This document shows positions 46,676-55,267 of a DNA stretch of 64,000 nucleotides, piece by piece (the stretch's first letter is position 1; each line of letters begins with the position of its first letter). The stretch comes from an uncultured Arenicella sp. (GTDB lineage: Bacteria > Pseudomonadota > Gammaproteobacteria > Arenicellales > Arenicellaceae): assembly GCA_938045295.1 (NCBI GenBank), contig CALINO010000018.1:19391-83390 (forward strand), given 5' to 3'. A model generated the notes under the pieces. The model had not been told where the DNA came from, made no database searches, and saw nothing but the letters and a program-made list of their open reading frames with translations. A program made the position numbers and the translations under genes.

Positions 46676-47902
46676 CTATACATAACGCAATGCGTCAACA
46701 ATGTTTTTTCTAGAGGCATTACGAGCTGGAAAATAGCTGGCTATTAGTGCTACTAACACCACACCCGAAACCGTTATAAACCAAGTCATTGGCACAAATT
46801 CGATACGCAACGGAAAGCCCCTTGATGAGCCTGGCGGCGGCGACATCATGATGCCGATGGAATTGATGTAACTGGCAACCGCAACGCCCAACAATATGCC
46901 CAGCAATGCGCTCAAAAAAGACAACACGCCTCCCTCGCAAATAAACTGCCAAATCACCGAACTGCGCTGAGTACCCAGCGCTCGAATGGTGCCAATTTCA
47001 CCGGTTCGTTCCATCACCGCAATCATCATTGTGTTGGTCACCGAAATCAGCACAATCATCACGATCACGACATTAATAAAGACGAACATACCGTCATAAA
47101 GTTTTACCACCTTGTGGTAGAAGGTGGCTAACTTGTCCCACGTGGTGTATTCCAAATTCAAACCTTGGGTGGCTGATTGTTGCTCTATTGACTCGACCAC
47201 GTCTGGCAACAATTTTGTGTCAGACAACAGCAATACGATGGATTCCACACTGTCTATACCCAATAGCTCTTGAGCCTTTTCAATGTGCATCATCATGGCT
47301 CGGTCATCATATTCAGTTGAAACGCTGCGAAACTTTCCTTGCACCACCACATCAACCGCATTCATGATGCCATCGTCGTTACTGGCTAATAACGTTAGCT
47401 CATCCCCCACTTCCACACTTAACGATTCTGCGAGACCTGCGCCAAGCAACACGCCATTGAGATCGTCGTCGGTTAATTCGTCGCCATCAAAAATGGTGAG
47501 CGCTGAGTTAATCAGGCTTTCACTTTCAGGTTGCACCCCTCGAATAATGGCTGCCTGGCTGGACGTTTCATTACCCAACAAACCGGCAAATTCAACCCGC
47601 TGAGAGGCCACTAAAATACGTTCATCTTCTTCGAAGATTTCAATGTACTTATCCACCTCTTCAGAAGACAAACGGTATTCTGACGGTTCTTTTCTATGCC
47701 CTTCTAAATAGCCTTGTTGATAAATTTGCATGTGGCCATATTGACTGCGAATCACCGATTCACGTAAACCGCTGTAGTTGGCTTCAGTGAAACCGCCAAA
47801 AATAATGATGCCCATGACGCCGGTGATAATGGCAAGCATCGTCATCATTGAGCGGCGGCGGTGCCGCAAAATATTTCTTATTGCCAGTTTGATTGCTAAC
47901 AT
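46676..47902 (-). CDS. MacB/FtsX-type ABC transporter permease
   Basis: A 408-aa protein with the four-helix MacB/LolC/FtsX topology: one N-terminal span (SMMTMLAIITGVMGIIIFGGF), a periplasmic core domain of about 230 residues, and three C-terminal spans (VFINVVIVMIVLISVTNTMM, then FLSALLGILLGVAVASYI). These transporters use ATP in the cytoplasm to move substrates from the inner membrane to a periplasmic carrier. Its ATPase is encoded just upstream and the LolA-like carrier just downstream. The substrate is inferred to be the product of this operon. Confidence 0.85.
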   Translation of the reverse strand: MLAIKLAIRNILRHRRRSMMTMLAIITGVMGIIIFGGFTEANYSGLRESVIRSQYGHMQIYQQGYLEGHRKEPSEYRLSSEEVDKYIEIFEEDERILVASQRVEFAGLLGNETSSQAAIIRGVQPESESLINSALTIFDGDELTDDDLNGVLLGAGLAESLSVEVGDELTLLASNDDGIMNAVDVVVQGKFRSVSTEYDDRAMMMHIEKAQELLGIDSVESIVLLLSDTKLLPDVVESIEQQSATQGLNLEYTTWDKLATFYHKVVKLYDGMFVFINVVIVMIVLISVTNTMMIAVMERTGEIGTIRALGTQRSSVIWQFICEGGVLSFLSALLGILLGVAVASYINSIGIMMSPPPGSSRGFPLRIEFVPMTWFITVSGVVLVALIASYFPARNASRKNIVDALRYV

Positions 47903-47972
47903 CGTCCTGTGTACTTCTGTAAGTTAAAATTTCAAAACCTGATTTAGAGAGCGTTGATGGCGTTAAGCGCCA

Positions 47973-48674
47973 CTAAATAACATTCGACAGCGCTCTGGGT
48001 TCGTCACCCACCAACTTGCCATCCACCAGCTTTATTTGCCGTACATCACTTTTTTCTATGAGCGATGGATCATGAGATGACATCACCACCGTGGTGTTAT
48101 TTTCTAAGGCCAATTCGGTCATTAAAGAAAGCACTTCTGAGCTGGTTTTCGCATCCAAATTGGCAGTCGGCTCGTCGGCAATCAACACATTGGGTTTGTG
48201 CACCAACGCTCGAGCAATCGCGACTCGTTGCCGCTGGCCGCCCGATAAAGCATTGGGTTTGTGATGTGAAAATTTGCCTAAACCCACTTGCTCGATCACA
48301 TCGGTGATGTCCTTTTTCTGGTATGAGCGCTTACCAAGCAGCAATGAGTACTCAACGTTTTCATAAACATTAAGCACCGGAATCAGATTGAAATTCTGGA
48401 ATACAAACCCCAATGACCTGGCTCTAAAATTAGACATCACCCGGTCTGAAGCCTTATTAACATTCAAGTCTAGAACCGTAACATCACCCGCTGTGGGCGT
48501 GTCTAAACAGCCAATCAACTGCAATAAGGTTGATTTGCCACTGCCTGATGGCCCGCTGAGAATGACAAATTCGCCCGCATGAATATTTAGCGAGACCTCA
48601 GACAATGCCTCTACTTTATGTTCACCGAGTAAATAGGTTTTACTGAGTTTATTGATTTGAATAATGGGTTTCAT
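47973..48674 (-). CDS. LolD/MacB-type ABC transporter ATP-binding protein
   Basis: A 233-aa ATPase: Walker A GPSGSGKSTLLQLIG, Q-loop FVFQNFNLIPVLNVYENVE, signature LSGGQRQRVAIARAL, Walker B VLIADEPTANLD, and the switch histidine (VVMSSHD). The sequence is typical of the LolD/MacB/FtsE group. It pairs with the permease at 46676. A 70-bp gap separates them, longer than most junctions in this operon. Confidence 0.92.
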   Translation of the reverse strand: MKPIIQINKLSKTYLLGEHKVEALSEVSLNIHAGEFVILSGPSGSGKSTLLQLIGCLDTPTAGDVTVLDLNVNKASDRVMSNFRARSLGFVFQNFNLIPVLNVYENVEYSLLLGKRSYQKKDITDVIEQVGLGKFSHHKPNALSGGQRQRVAIARALVHKPNVLIADEPTANLDAKTSSEVLSLMTELALENNTTVVMSSHDPSLIEKSDVRQIKLVDGKLVGDEPRALSNVI

Positions 48675-48717
48675 AAGATACGATTTACATAGAGCCGCAA
48701 GTAATTTTTGCTGTTGG

Positions 48718-49416
48718 CTACATTAAAATTCCACCGTCCATGCGTAATACTTGGCCGGTCACACTCATTTCAGACATCACCAAGTGATGCATCGCACTGT
48801 TGATTTTTTCAACGTTGGCGTTGTTTCCAAGGCCAGAAAGGTCAAACAGTTTTTGATACGCGTCGTCCATATCAAAACTAATATTCAATTCATCACAGTC
48901 GCTCACCCCAATCACATTGGCACTGACCGCATAACGCCCTAGCTCCTTAGCCAAGCATTTCACTAAACCAATATTTGCGCCTGATAAGGTACTGCTGGTA
49001 ATCAAGTTCGGGTGCCCAGATTCCCCCATAGCAAACTGCACAAAAATAATTTGCGATGGTGTTTTACTCGACATTAAGTTTTGCGATAAGCGCTGCAAAA
49101 CCAAAATAGTTCGCCCAAAGGTTTCTTCCACCCACTGCAGATCCACTTGCTCTTCGTGACCTTGAGGCGCCATTGGCACCACCACAACAACAGTGTTTAG
49201 TATTGGCACGCTTTGCTTTAATTGCGCATTCAAGGCTTTGAGATAAGCCCTCATGTTTTCACCGGCGTGTGGCAATTCATAATAGATGCCGTGAAAGCCG
49301 GCACTTAAACTCTCTTGAGCCGCTTGCGTTATGCCCGTGCCCAATATCAATAATTGAGGTGGTCGCTCGGTTGTACGAGCGTCTTGATTTTCGGTATTAA
49401 CGTTGAGTTCTACCAT
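48718..49416 (-). CDS. SDR-fold protein with missing catalytic residues
   Basis: About 232 aa from ATG 49416, overlapping the preceding SDR gene by 7 bases; a longer frame exists but lies fully inside that gene. The C-terminus has the SDR signature TGQVLRMDGGI and the helix LSGANIGLVKCLAKELGRY, yet the Tyr and Lys of YxxxK are Ser in the alignment, and the Gly-rich cofactor loop is not TGxxxGxG (LILGTGIT). It is therefore likely non-catalytic or chemically altered, perhaps a structural partner of the adjacent active SDR. Located between that SDR and the ABC transporter genes. Confidence 0.65.
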   Translation of the reverse strand: MVELNVNTENQDARTTERPPQLLILGTGITQAAQESLSAGFHGIYYELPHAGENMRAYLKALNAQLKQSVPILNTVVVVVPMAPQGHEEQVDLQWVEETFGRTILVLQRLSQNLMSSKTPSQIIFVQFAMGESGHPNLITSSTLSGANIGLVKCLAKELGRYAVSANVIGVSDCDELNISFDMDDAYQKLFDLSGLGNNANVEKINSAMHHLVMSEMSVTGQVLRMDGGILM

Positions 49417-50351
49417 GTCACTAACCCCCCTGTGACGTTCACCACAGAACCTGATACAAAACCTTGCTGTTCGTTTGCCAACATCAACACTGCGCCTTCT
49501 AAATCTTTCGCCACACAATCACGCTTGATTGGCGTAGTCTCTTGTAAGAGAACTCGAACGTCGTCACTCATTTTCTCAGCCAAACCGCCGGTAACCACTT
49601 GAGGAGCAATGCAGTTAACGCGAATATTATCGGCGGCATAACGACGTGCAATGGATTTGCTATACGCAATCACAGCGCCTTTATTAGCCCCATATAAGCT
49701 GCGCATAGGCTGGCCAACTAATCCGGTAATCGAGCTAAAGTTAATAATATTGCCCGACTTGCGTTCCACAAATTTAGGCAAAAACGCCTCACATAAATAG
49801 ACAATAGGGTTTAGATTAGAAGCCATTGATTCGCCAATCTCATTGGCGGTATGAAACACAAAAGGCTTGTCTTCGGCCGAACCAATGCAGTTCACCAACA
49901 AATCAAGCGCCCCGTGTTCTTCAACATAACGTTGCGCTATTTTTTGTGCATCATCTTGGTTATTGACCGAGCCACACAAGGTGGTTACCGGTGCTTTCTT
50001 TGCTAAAGGGTCATCACTGGTGAATTTAGATTTCACCATGTCTTGCAATTTCTCTTCATTGCGCCCTAACAAGGTGACTTTAGCACCGGCATCGTACAAT
50101 GCTTGTGCGATGTGTGAACCCAAAAAACCGGTTGCGCCACTGACTAAAACTCGCTTGTCTGTTAAGTTCATATTAGCGGTCAGCGCGGATAACGATTCGT
50201 TTGAGTTCGAAGAATTTTCTGTTGAGGATCCCCCCCGGAATAAACGTTTCAACATGGATTTGGCTAATACCGTAAAACGCCAGATACGATGTATCAGGGT
50301 TTTAACAGCATCATTACTCAATACACTATTCTTGATCGATAAAAACATCAC
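49410..50351 (-). CDS. SDR-family ketoreductase (FabG-like)
   Basis: Up to 313 aa. The N-terminal ~58 residues are basic then Ser/Asn-rich (GGSSTENSSNSNES), and an internal ATG (codon 61) would start the fold neatly; which start is used is unclear. The core has VSGATGFLGSHIA, a catalytic Ser in NFSSITGLVG, and Tyr/Lys in YGANK, followed by NCIAPQVV. It probably reduces a beta-keto intermediate on the ACP or a related ketone. Second ketoreductase of the operon, next to a degenerate SDR, so the two may form a heteromer. Confidence 0.78.
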   Translation of the reverse strand: MMFLSIKNSVLSNDAVKTLIHRIWRFTVLAKSMLKRLFRGGSSTENSSNSNESLSALTANMNLTDKRVLVSGATGFLGSHIAQALYDAGAKVTLLGRNEEKLQDMVKSKFTSDDPLAKKAPVTTLCGSVNNQDDAQKIAQRYVEEHGALDLLVNCIGSAEDKPFVFHTANEIGESMASNLNPIVYLCEAFLPKFVERKSGNIINFSSITGLVGQPMRSLYGANKGAVIAYSKSIARRYAADNIRVNCIAPQVVTGGLAEKMSDDVRVLLQETTPIKRDCVAKDLEGAVLMLANEQQGFVSGSVVNVTGGLVTW

Positions 50352-50372
50352 AACTCGACTATGGTGAATGGG

Positions 50373-50969
50373 TTAACTGCCTGATAGTTCAACAATTTGT
50401 TGTGCTTTTTCTAACCCTTGTTGAGCGGCTAAAATATAAGCGTCTGTACATACGTTTGTTTGCTCGCACAAGTTTAAGTAGTGCTTGAAATCAACTACGG
50501 CAAAACGAGTTCGTTTTAAAAATGGTGGTATCTCTAAGCTGTTGTAGGCACGAGTAAGCCTAACCACAGAGTTGTCTGGCTCTCGTTTAATCGCCTTATC
50601 CATTTTTAAAGACCCACTTTTGACAAAGAACGTTTGTTTACCTGGGTCGGTTTCAAACTGTGCTTTCATGGTGGTGATCGAGCCTAACCACGCCAAGGTC
50701 TCATTGTCGCTTTTATCCAATTTTGAGGCGGCCTTTAAATACTTTTCTGCTTCGTACACATCGTCTTTATTGGGTGCAGCACGACTCAATTGATGCAAAA
50801 TAATACCGGCCTCTTTTCTAGCCACCGCATTATCGGGTTGGGCGCTGATATCCGCTCTTAACTCGGCTAATTTTTGTTGCGCTTTATCGCCACGTAAGTC
50901 AATAACCGAATCAGCAAACGAGATGTGACTCAAACTAAGCAATAAAAAAGTTAAAACAAGGTGTCGCAT
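50373..50969 (-). CDS. Exported TPR-like protein
   Basis: A 198-aa protein with a signal peptide (1-19, ending SFAD). It has TPR-like helices (AVARKEAGIILHQLSRA, DEVYEAEKYLKAA-type repeat, DNETLAWLGSIT) and a Cys pair near the end (LCEQTNVC), which could form a disulfide. The ETLAWLG segment resembles EALAWYG of the lipoprotein at 43941, suggesting duplication inside the operon. It lies 9 bp after the Tat-exported flavoprotein and probably acts with it in the periplasm. No enzyme motif. Confidence 0.7.
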   Translation of the reverse strand: MRHLVLTFLLLSLSHISFADSVIDLRGDKAQQKLAELRADISAQPDNAVARKEAGIILHQLSRAAPNKDDVYEAEKYLKAASKLDKSDNETLAWLGSITTMKAQFETDPGKQTFFVKSGSLKMDKAIKREPDNSVVRLTRAYNSLEIPPFLKRTRFAVVDFKHYLNLCEQTNVCTDAYILAAQQGLEKAQQIVELSGS

Positions 50970-50978
50970 TTTTCCCTC

Positions 50979-52544
50979 CTAGGAAAATTTGTCTTCGAGA
51001 TAAATAAGTGCACTGGTATATGCATCCATGCCAGACCATACCGCTGAGTACAAACCACAAATGCCCATGTTGTCGCTGTGAGCAAAGAAAATGTTATCCA
51101 TTGGCTCTACTGCAATTTCAAGACGTTTACTCATATTGGGTTCAGGCATGACCATGGGGTGCCCCCAGCGATGCAATGTGATTTTTTCAACCGCATCAAT
51201 GTCATTCGGAAATACCGTTTCTAGGTCTTGATAAATCTGTTGCGCTATTTTGTGTGGTTCGGCATGAAATAGGCTAACTCGCCCAGCCACACCGGGGTAA
51301 GGCACGTACACCGTTAAGTGAGAACGCTGCGCATCATCACCACCGCTTTGCTGTTGCCAATCGGCGGACACAATAAAACGACTAAATAAGTCATTAGAAA
51401 CAACTTCATAAACCGGGGATATGGCACGAGTCAGCTCAACTTGTGCAACCAGATACGCTGAATATTGATACTCAGACATGGCCGCTAACTTGTCCTGCGG
51501 CAGGTCTTGTACTACGTATTTTGAAATCAGTTTTGGTGTTGCCATAATGACCGCATCGGCCGATACGGTCACCATATCGCCATTCGACTCTACCCCGGTT
51601 ACCCAAACCGTGTCATCGTCTTGTTGAGCCACTTTAACAACGGTTAATTCGGCACTTAAATTTTCGTGACCGCTGCGCTGTTGTTTAATTTTATCTACTA
51701 ACAACTCACTAATCACACCGTGCCCGCCCGGTAACGTATAGTTGTCGCCAACAAATCGAGACAAAATATAACAAGCCATCCAAGCCGACACTCGATCGCC
51801 TGAACGCCCTAAGCGTGAACTCACGATCAGATCTAAAAACGCCACGGCCTCTGCGGAAAAATTTTCTCGCTTAAAGTAATCGTGAATGGATATGGAATCC
51901 AACTCACGAATCGTATCAACGTTATCTTCGATCGGAAAGAAAATGCCGTTTTCTGAGTCTAAGTATTGAGAAAAGTGTTCCTTCAGTTGCGCAAATTCGG
52001 CATTAATGGTTGACGGTAATGGAAGTTCATTAGCGCCTTCACCCAACGGGTCCACAACAAGCTGGTTATTAATAAAATAAGCCGATTCCGGCTCTTTGAT
52101 TTTTTCAAACGGTACGTTTAAATCTTCAAAAAAGTCCGTGAACGGCGCTTCCGCTCCTTGGCTCACAATCGCGCCCAAAGGCACGTGTATTCCATTCACT
52201 TTTCGACGGCGCGAGTTACCACCAAATTGCGCTTCTTTTTCAATGATTAAACAATCTGTTTCCTCTAACCGAGACATGGCCGTTAAACCAGAAATGCCTC
52301 CACCGACAATCACCACAGAGTGGTGCCGACTGGGGTCAGGAATACTGAACTTTTTCCCGTCTCGAATTTTATGAGTGTTTGAAAAGTGGTCAATTTCATC
52401 AAACTCACGAGGCAAATCAACACTCTTGATGTGAGCACCTGCGCCTTCGGCGTGTGCCACTGAAAACACACCCAAAAGTTGTGTGGAACTGCCTAATGCA
52501 GCCCCCGTTAACAGACTTTGTTTGATAAATGAGCGACGTTTCAT
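50979..52544 (-). CDS. Tat-exported FAD-dependent amine-oxidase-like flavoprotein
   Basis: A 521-aa protein. The N-terminus carries a twin-arginine signal (KRRSFIKQSLL, then a Gly/Ala-rich stretch to VAHAEG), so it folds with FAD in the cytoplasm and is exported. The FAD site follows at VVIVGGGISGLTAMSRLEET with a GG doublet in FGGNSRR. The C-terminus has the flavin-contacting MGICGLYSAVWSGMDA. It belongs to the flavin amine oxidase/desaturase superfamily. It shares a TAATG junction with the hot-dog gene upstream. In a polyketide operon with outer-membrane delivery it may oxidise or desaturate the product in the periplasm. The substrate is inferred only. Confidence 0.75.
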   Translation of the reverse strand: MKRRSFIKQSLLTGAALGSSTQLLGVFSVAHAEGAGAHIKSVDLPREFDEIDHFSNTHKIRDGKKFSIPDPSRHHSVVIVGGGISGLTAMSRLEETDCLIIEKEAQFGGNSRRRKVNGIHVPLGAIVSQGAEAPFTDFFEDLNVPFEKIKEPESAYFINNQLVVDPLGEGANELPLPSTINAEFAQLKEHFSQYLDSENGIFFPIEDNVDTIRELDSISIHDYFKRENFSAEAVAFLDLIVSSRLGRSGDRVSAWMACYILSRFVGDNYTLPGGHGVISELLVDKIKQQRSGHENLSAELTVVKVAQQDDDTVWVTGVESNGDMVTVSADAVIMATPKLISKYVVQDLPQDKLAAMSEYQYSAYLVAQVELTRAISPVYEVVSNDLFSRFIVSADWQQQSGGDDAQRSHLTVYVPYPGVAGRVSLFHAEPHKIAQQIYQDLETVFPNDIDAVEKITLHRWGHPMVMPEPNMSKRLEIAVEPMDNIFFAHSDNMGICGLYSAVWSGMDAYTSALIYLEDKFS

Positions 52545-52861
52545 TAGCTGATTTTGCGTAATGTTATGGTGCCTTTTGCAACGATTGTTTCACCCACAGT
52601 GCAAGCGCATGAAACGTTCAATTCATCGCCATTTTCAGACACCGACTTTAACGTTGTGGTGACACTGTCGCCCGGTAACACAGGCTTTACAAAACGAAAA
52701 CGCTTAATGTTTGCCACCTCAGTAACGATGTTAAGCTCATTAAAAATATGCGCTTTGATGAAACCGATTAACATCACGCCCGGCATAATAGGAAACTCTG
52801 GAAAATGCCCATCAAACACCGGTTGCTTAGGGTCTACTTGCCATTGAGCCGTGGTGTTCAT
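52544..52861 (-). CDS. Hot-dog dehydratase subunit carrying the catalytic His
   Basis: A 105-aa FabA/FabZ-like hot-dog protein. The active-site loop FDGHFPEFPIMPGVML is intact and contains the catalytic His. The acidic residue that in FabZ lies in LEAMAQ is absent: the aligned stretch reads LIGFIKA, with Gly in its place. It is shorter than FabZ (about 150 aa), lacking the N-terminal region. The gene is joined to its partner hot-dog gene by a TAATG overlap and to the flavoprotein by another. FabZ-type sites use His from one subunit and Glu from the other, so this protein probably pairs with the product of 52861-53298 to form one complete site for beta-hydroxyacyl-ACP dehydration. Confidence 0.75.
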   Translation of the reverse strand: MNTTAQWQVDPKQPVFDGHFPEFPIMPGVMLIGFIKAHIFNELNIVTEVANIKRFRFVKPVLPGDSVTTTLKSVSENGDELNVSCACTVGETIVAKGTITLRKIS

Positions 52862-53298
52862 TACGCCGCCTCCTGCATCACGGTAAGTTCGCCCGAAGCA
52901 ATAACGTCATCGTTTTGAATAAGATTGAATGAGCCGCGAAATTGGCTGCCAAAGTCTTTTAATAAGGTCACTTTTATATTGGCTGGCGCGTCTGCATCTA
53001 CAGAGTGTTTGAACTCGCAAGCGTCAAACCCCAATAAGAGATGCTTAGCGTCGTCGGCTTTATCTTTATTCAACAGTACTGACAAGGTAACGCCGAATAC
53101 TTGAGCCGCACTTTCAAGCACTAAAAAATCTTGATCGTTTTGTGTGATCGAAGAGTTGCTCCAGTACTCTTCTCGATTACTGAATGACAATGCCGAGGTA
53201 CCGGTTTGCATTTCTCGATCAATCACCACTTCATCGACAAATAAGAATGGTGAACGATGCGGTAAAATGGATTTGATATCTTGCTCTGAAATAATCAT
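52861..53298 (-). CDS. Hot-dog dehydratase subunit carrying the catalytic Glu
   Basis: About 145 aa from ATG 53298 (AAGG ribosome site); an in-frame TTG two codons upstream is less likely. The N-terminus has the FabZ signature ILPHRSPFLFVDEV. The GHFP loop is replaced (region EYWSNSSIT), so the catalytic His is lost, but LESAAQVFG retains the FabZ-type Glu. It is the complement of its neighbour at 52544-52861, which has the His and lacks the Glu. I infer an obligate heterodimeric 3-hydroxyacyl-ACP dehydratase, similar in concept to ApeI/ApeP of aryl polyene synthesis. Confidence 0.75.
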   Translation of the reverse strand: MIISEQDIKSILPHRSPFLFVDEVVIDREMQTGTSALSFSNREEYWSNSSITQNDQDFLVLESAAQVFGVTLSVLLNKDKADDAKHLLLGFDACEFKHSVDADAPANIKVTLLKDFGSQFRGSFNLIQNDDVIASGELTVMQEAA

Positions 53299-53300
53299 GA

Positions 53301-54491
53301 TCAACCCACCCTTAAATCCATCGCCATAGAGTTACCGCCTAAGCCGGTACCCACATGCAACAGTCGATCAAATTTTTCCACCGGCTGAGTAAGGCGTTCT
53401 AACACCTGCGAATTAATATCGGTATTGCGTTCAATATGACCGATATTTTTTCCTTCACGCATCGCCGCTAGCGCTAACGATAACCGCACTAAACCACCGC
53501 CAGGAAATGCTCCAATTTGATCACACAATGAACGCACGGGAATGTCGGCATTGGCATCACAAATAAACGCTTGCTCGGCTATGTCTAACTGTGGAGAACC
53601 ATTAGCACTCAGACTGACTAAGTCTATGTCGCTCAATGTTGCGTTTGATTGAGCCAAAACCTTTTTAACTGATTTATTGATAGACTCAGGAGAGCGGTCA
53701 TAAGAAAATGGGCGGTCGCCGGTACAGCTTTGTTGAATACCATCAACTCTGGCAATGATGTTTGCTCCGCGAGCATTGGCCGAGGCTTCGGTTTCCAATA
53801 CTAAAGCGACAGCGCCCTCTCCCATGGTAATGCCGCTGGCACCTTGTTCAAACATTCGGCGTGGTTCATTACGTTGACGACGATCAAGAAAACCGATGCT
53901 ATTTAACCCTTGGCGAACATAAGTACTGGAGGCGTCGCCGCCCACCACGACCACTTTACTGTCAGGGCTTTTTTGTAAATTGATTAACGCGTATAAAAAG
54001 GCGTATTCGCTGGGCAAGTCAATGCCCGTGATGGTTGAATTAATACCCTTTAATTTGTGCTCAATGGCGATCAAGCCGGCTGTGGCGTTGTACACGGTGG
54101 TTGGAAAGTGCACCGGCCTTAGCATTTGAATTTTGTCTTCATGCAATGATTTTTGATGCTTGACCACGCTTTCAATTCCGGCAAAACCGGTGCCCACTAA
54201 AACGCCAACATCTTCGCGTTCATCATCAGCAATGTCAGCCATTTCCAAGGCATCACCAACCGCATTGATGGAAAAATGATTGACCGTTTCCATGCGTCGT
54301 ATTTTCTTTTTAGGTACGAACTTATTAGGTTCGTAATCATTGGCAAAACCAACGTATTGACCAAATTCGTCGCGCGTGTTTTCCACCACACCCGATTCAC
54401 CACTGGATAAGCGGCTGACCACAGATGAAAAATCACTACCTAATGGGCTGACAATACCCATACCAGTTATTACTATTTTTGAATTAAACAT
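53301..54491 (-). CDS. Ketosynthase-like chain-length factor (KS-beta)
   Basis: About 396 aa from ATG 54491; a GTG six codons upstream is less likely. The fold is a thiolase-type ketosynthase (KIVITGMGIVSPLGSD, FEQGASGITMGEGAVALVLE). The residues of the active site are all changed: the nucleophilic Cys is Asp (TGIDLPSEYAF), both His positions are Ala (LSANGSP and IGAFPGG), and the Lys is Cys. It is therefore a KS-beta/chain-length factor, expected to pair with the active ketosynthase at 55993. KS-alpha/KS-beta pairs define type II polyketide synthases and set chain length. It overlaps no neighbour; the dehydratase gene follows. Confidence 0.8.
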   Translation of the reverse strand: MFNSKIVITGMGIVSPLGSDFSSVVSRLSSGESGVVENTRDEFGQYVGFANDYEPNKFVPKKKIRRMETVNHFSINAVGDALEMADIADDEREDVGVLVGTGFAGIESVVKHQKSLHEDKIQMLRPVHFPTTVYNATAGLIAIEHKLKGINSTITGIDLPSEYAFLYALINLQKSPDSKVVVVGGDASSTYVRQGLNSIGFLDRRQRNEPRRMFEQGASGITMGEGAVALVLETEASANARGANIIARVDGIQQSCTGDRPFSYDRSPESINKSVKKVLAQSNATLSDIDLVSLSANGSPQLDIAEQAFICDANADIPVRSLCDQIGAFPGGGLVRLSLALAAMREGKNIGHIERNTDINSQVLERLTQPVEKFDRLLHVGTGLGGNSMAMDLRVG

Positions 54492-54532
54492 AAATATCCA
54501 CAAACACACATTATTATTGTTGTATCACCTTT

Positions 54533-55267
54533 CTAAGCGGCAATATTGGGGTAAAACACTGGCCCATGACCCGGCAAGATCCAGTTGTAATTTGCTATTC
54601 TGTCGCGGCTTTGCTTCCATTGTTCAGAGTTGGCCATAATTAAATGATGCTCTGGGTTACCGTCACACCAATCTGGCTCAGATAAGACCGCATCACCCAC
54701 AATCACGCCCCATCCCTCGTGAGTGCGCACCGACAAACCATGCTGCCCATGACAATGCCCAGGCAATGGCACTGTTTTGCTATTTTGACTAATAGCCACT
54801 TCGCCATCGTAATGAACAATACGGCCACCATGGGCTAAGTTTTGCGGTTGATAGCGAGCATCGTTTCTACGATGAACAAATTGGTTTAAGAATGGCCGAC
54901 CTATTTTTTCGTGCGTATCAATTAAGCGTTGTTTATAACTCTCGGCGTCATCTTTAAACGCCATCAAGGTGGTTATATATTCCACCTCTTTGCGTGGAAA
55001 AAACACGCGTTCAATGTGATCACCAAAGGCAAACAAATCGTAATGATCAAAGTGCAAATGCGTATAAAACACTTGCGTAACACTGGACCAAGCAACACCG
55101 TGCTGCTCAATGAGCGCAACTAACTTATCAACATCTCTAACACTGCCGGGGTCAACAAGAGTCACTTGATCATTGTCGACCACCAATGCCGCGCTGGCTG
55201 TTAATGTCATGCCACTGCCATGATTGAGCGTGATCAACTTAGCAGAAGCATTACCACCGTTAGACAC
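54533..55267 (-). CDS. Metallo-beta-lactamase-fold hydrolase
   Basis: A 244-aa protein with the di-zinc HxHxDH motif (THLHFDHYD near residue 69), a later metal His in PGHCHGQHGL, the bridging Asp in VGDAVLSEPDW and a C-terminal PGHGPV. The fold covers lactonases, glyoxalases and thioesterases. Placed between ketoreductase and KS-beta genes and overlapping the ketoreductase by 8 bases, it may release or cyclise the acyl chain from the ACP (metallo-lactamase-type thioesterases exist in polyketide systems), or hydrolyse an acyl-CoA. No signal peptide, so cytosolic. Confidence 0.8.
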   Translation of the reverse strand: MSNGGNASAKLITLNHGSGMTLTASAALVVDNDQVTLVDPGSVRDVDKLVALIEQHGVAWSSVTQVFYTHLHFDHYDLFAFGDHIERVFFPRKEVEYITTLMAFKDDAESYKQRLIDTHEKIGRPFLNQFVHRRNDARYQPQNLAHGGRIVHYDGEVAISQNSKTVPLPGHCHGQHGLSVRTHEGWGVIVGDAVLSEPDWCDGNPEHHLIMANSEQWKQSRDRIANYNWILPGHGPVFYPNIAA

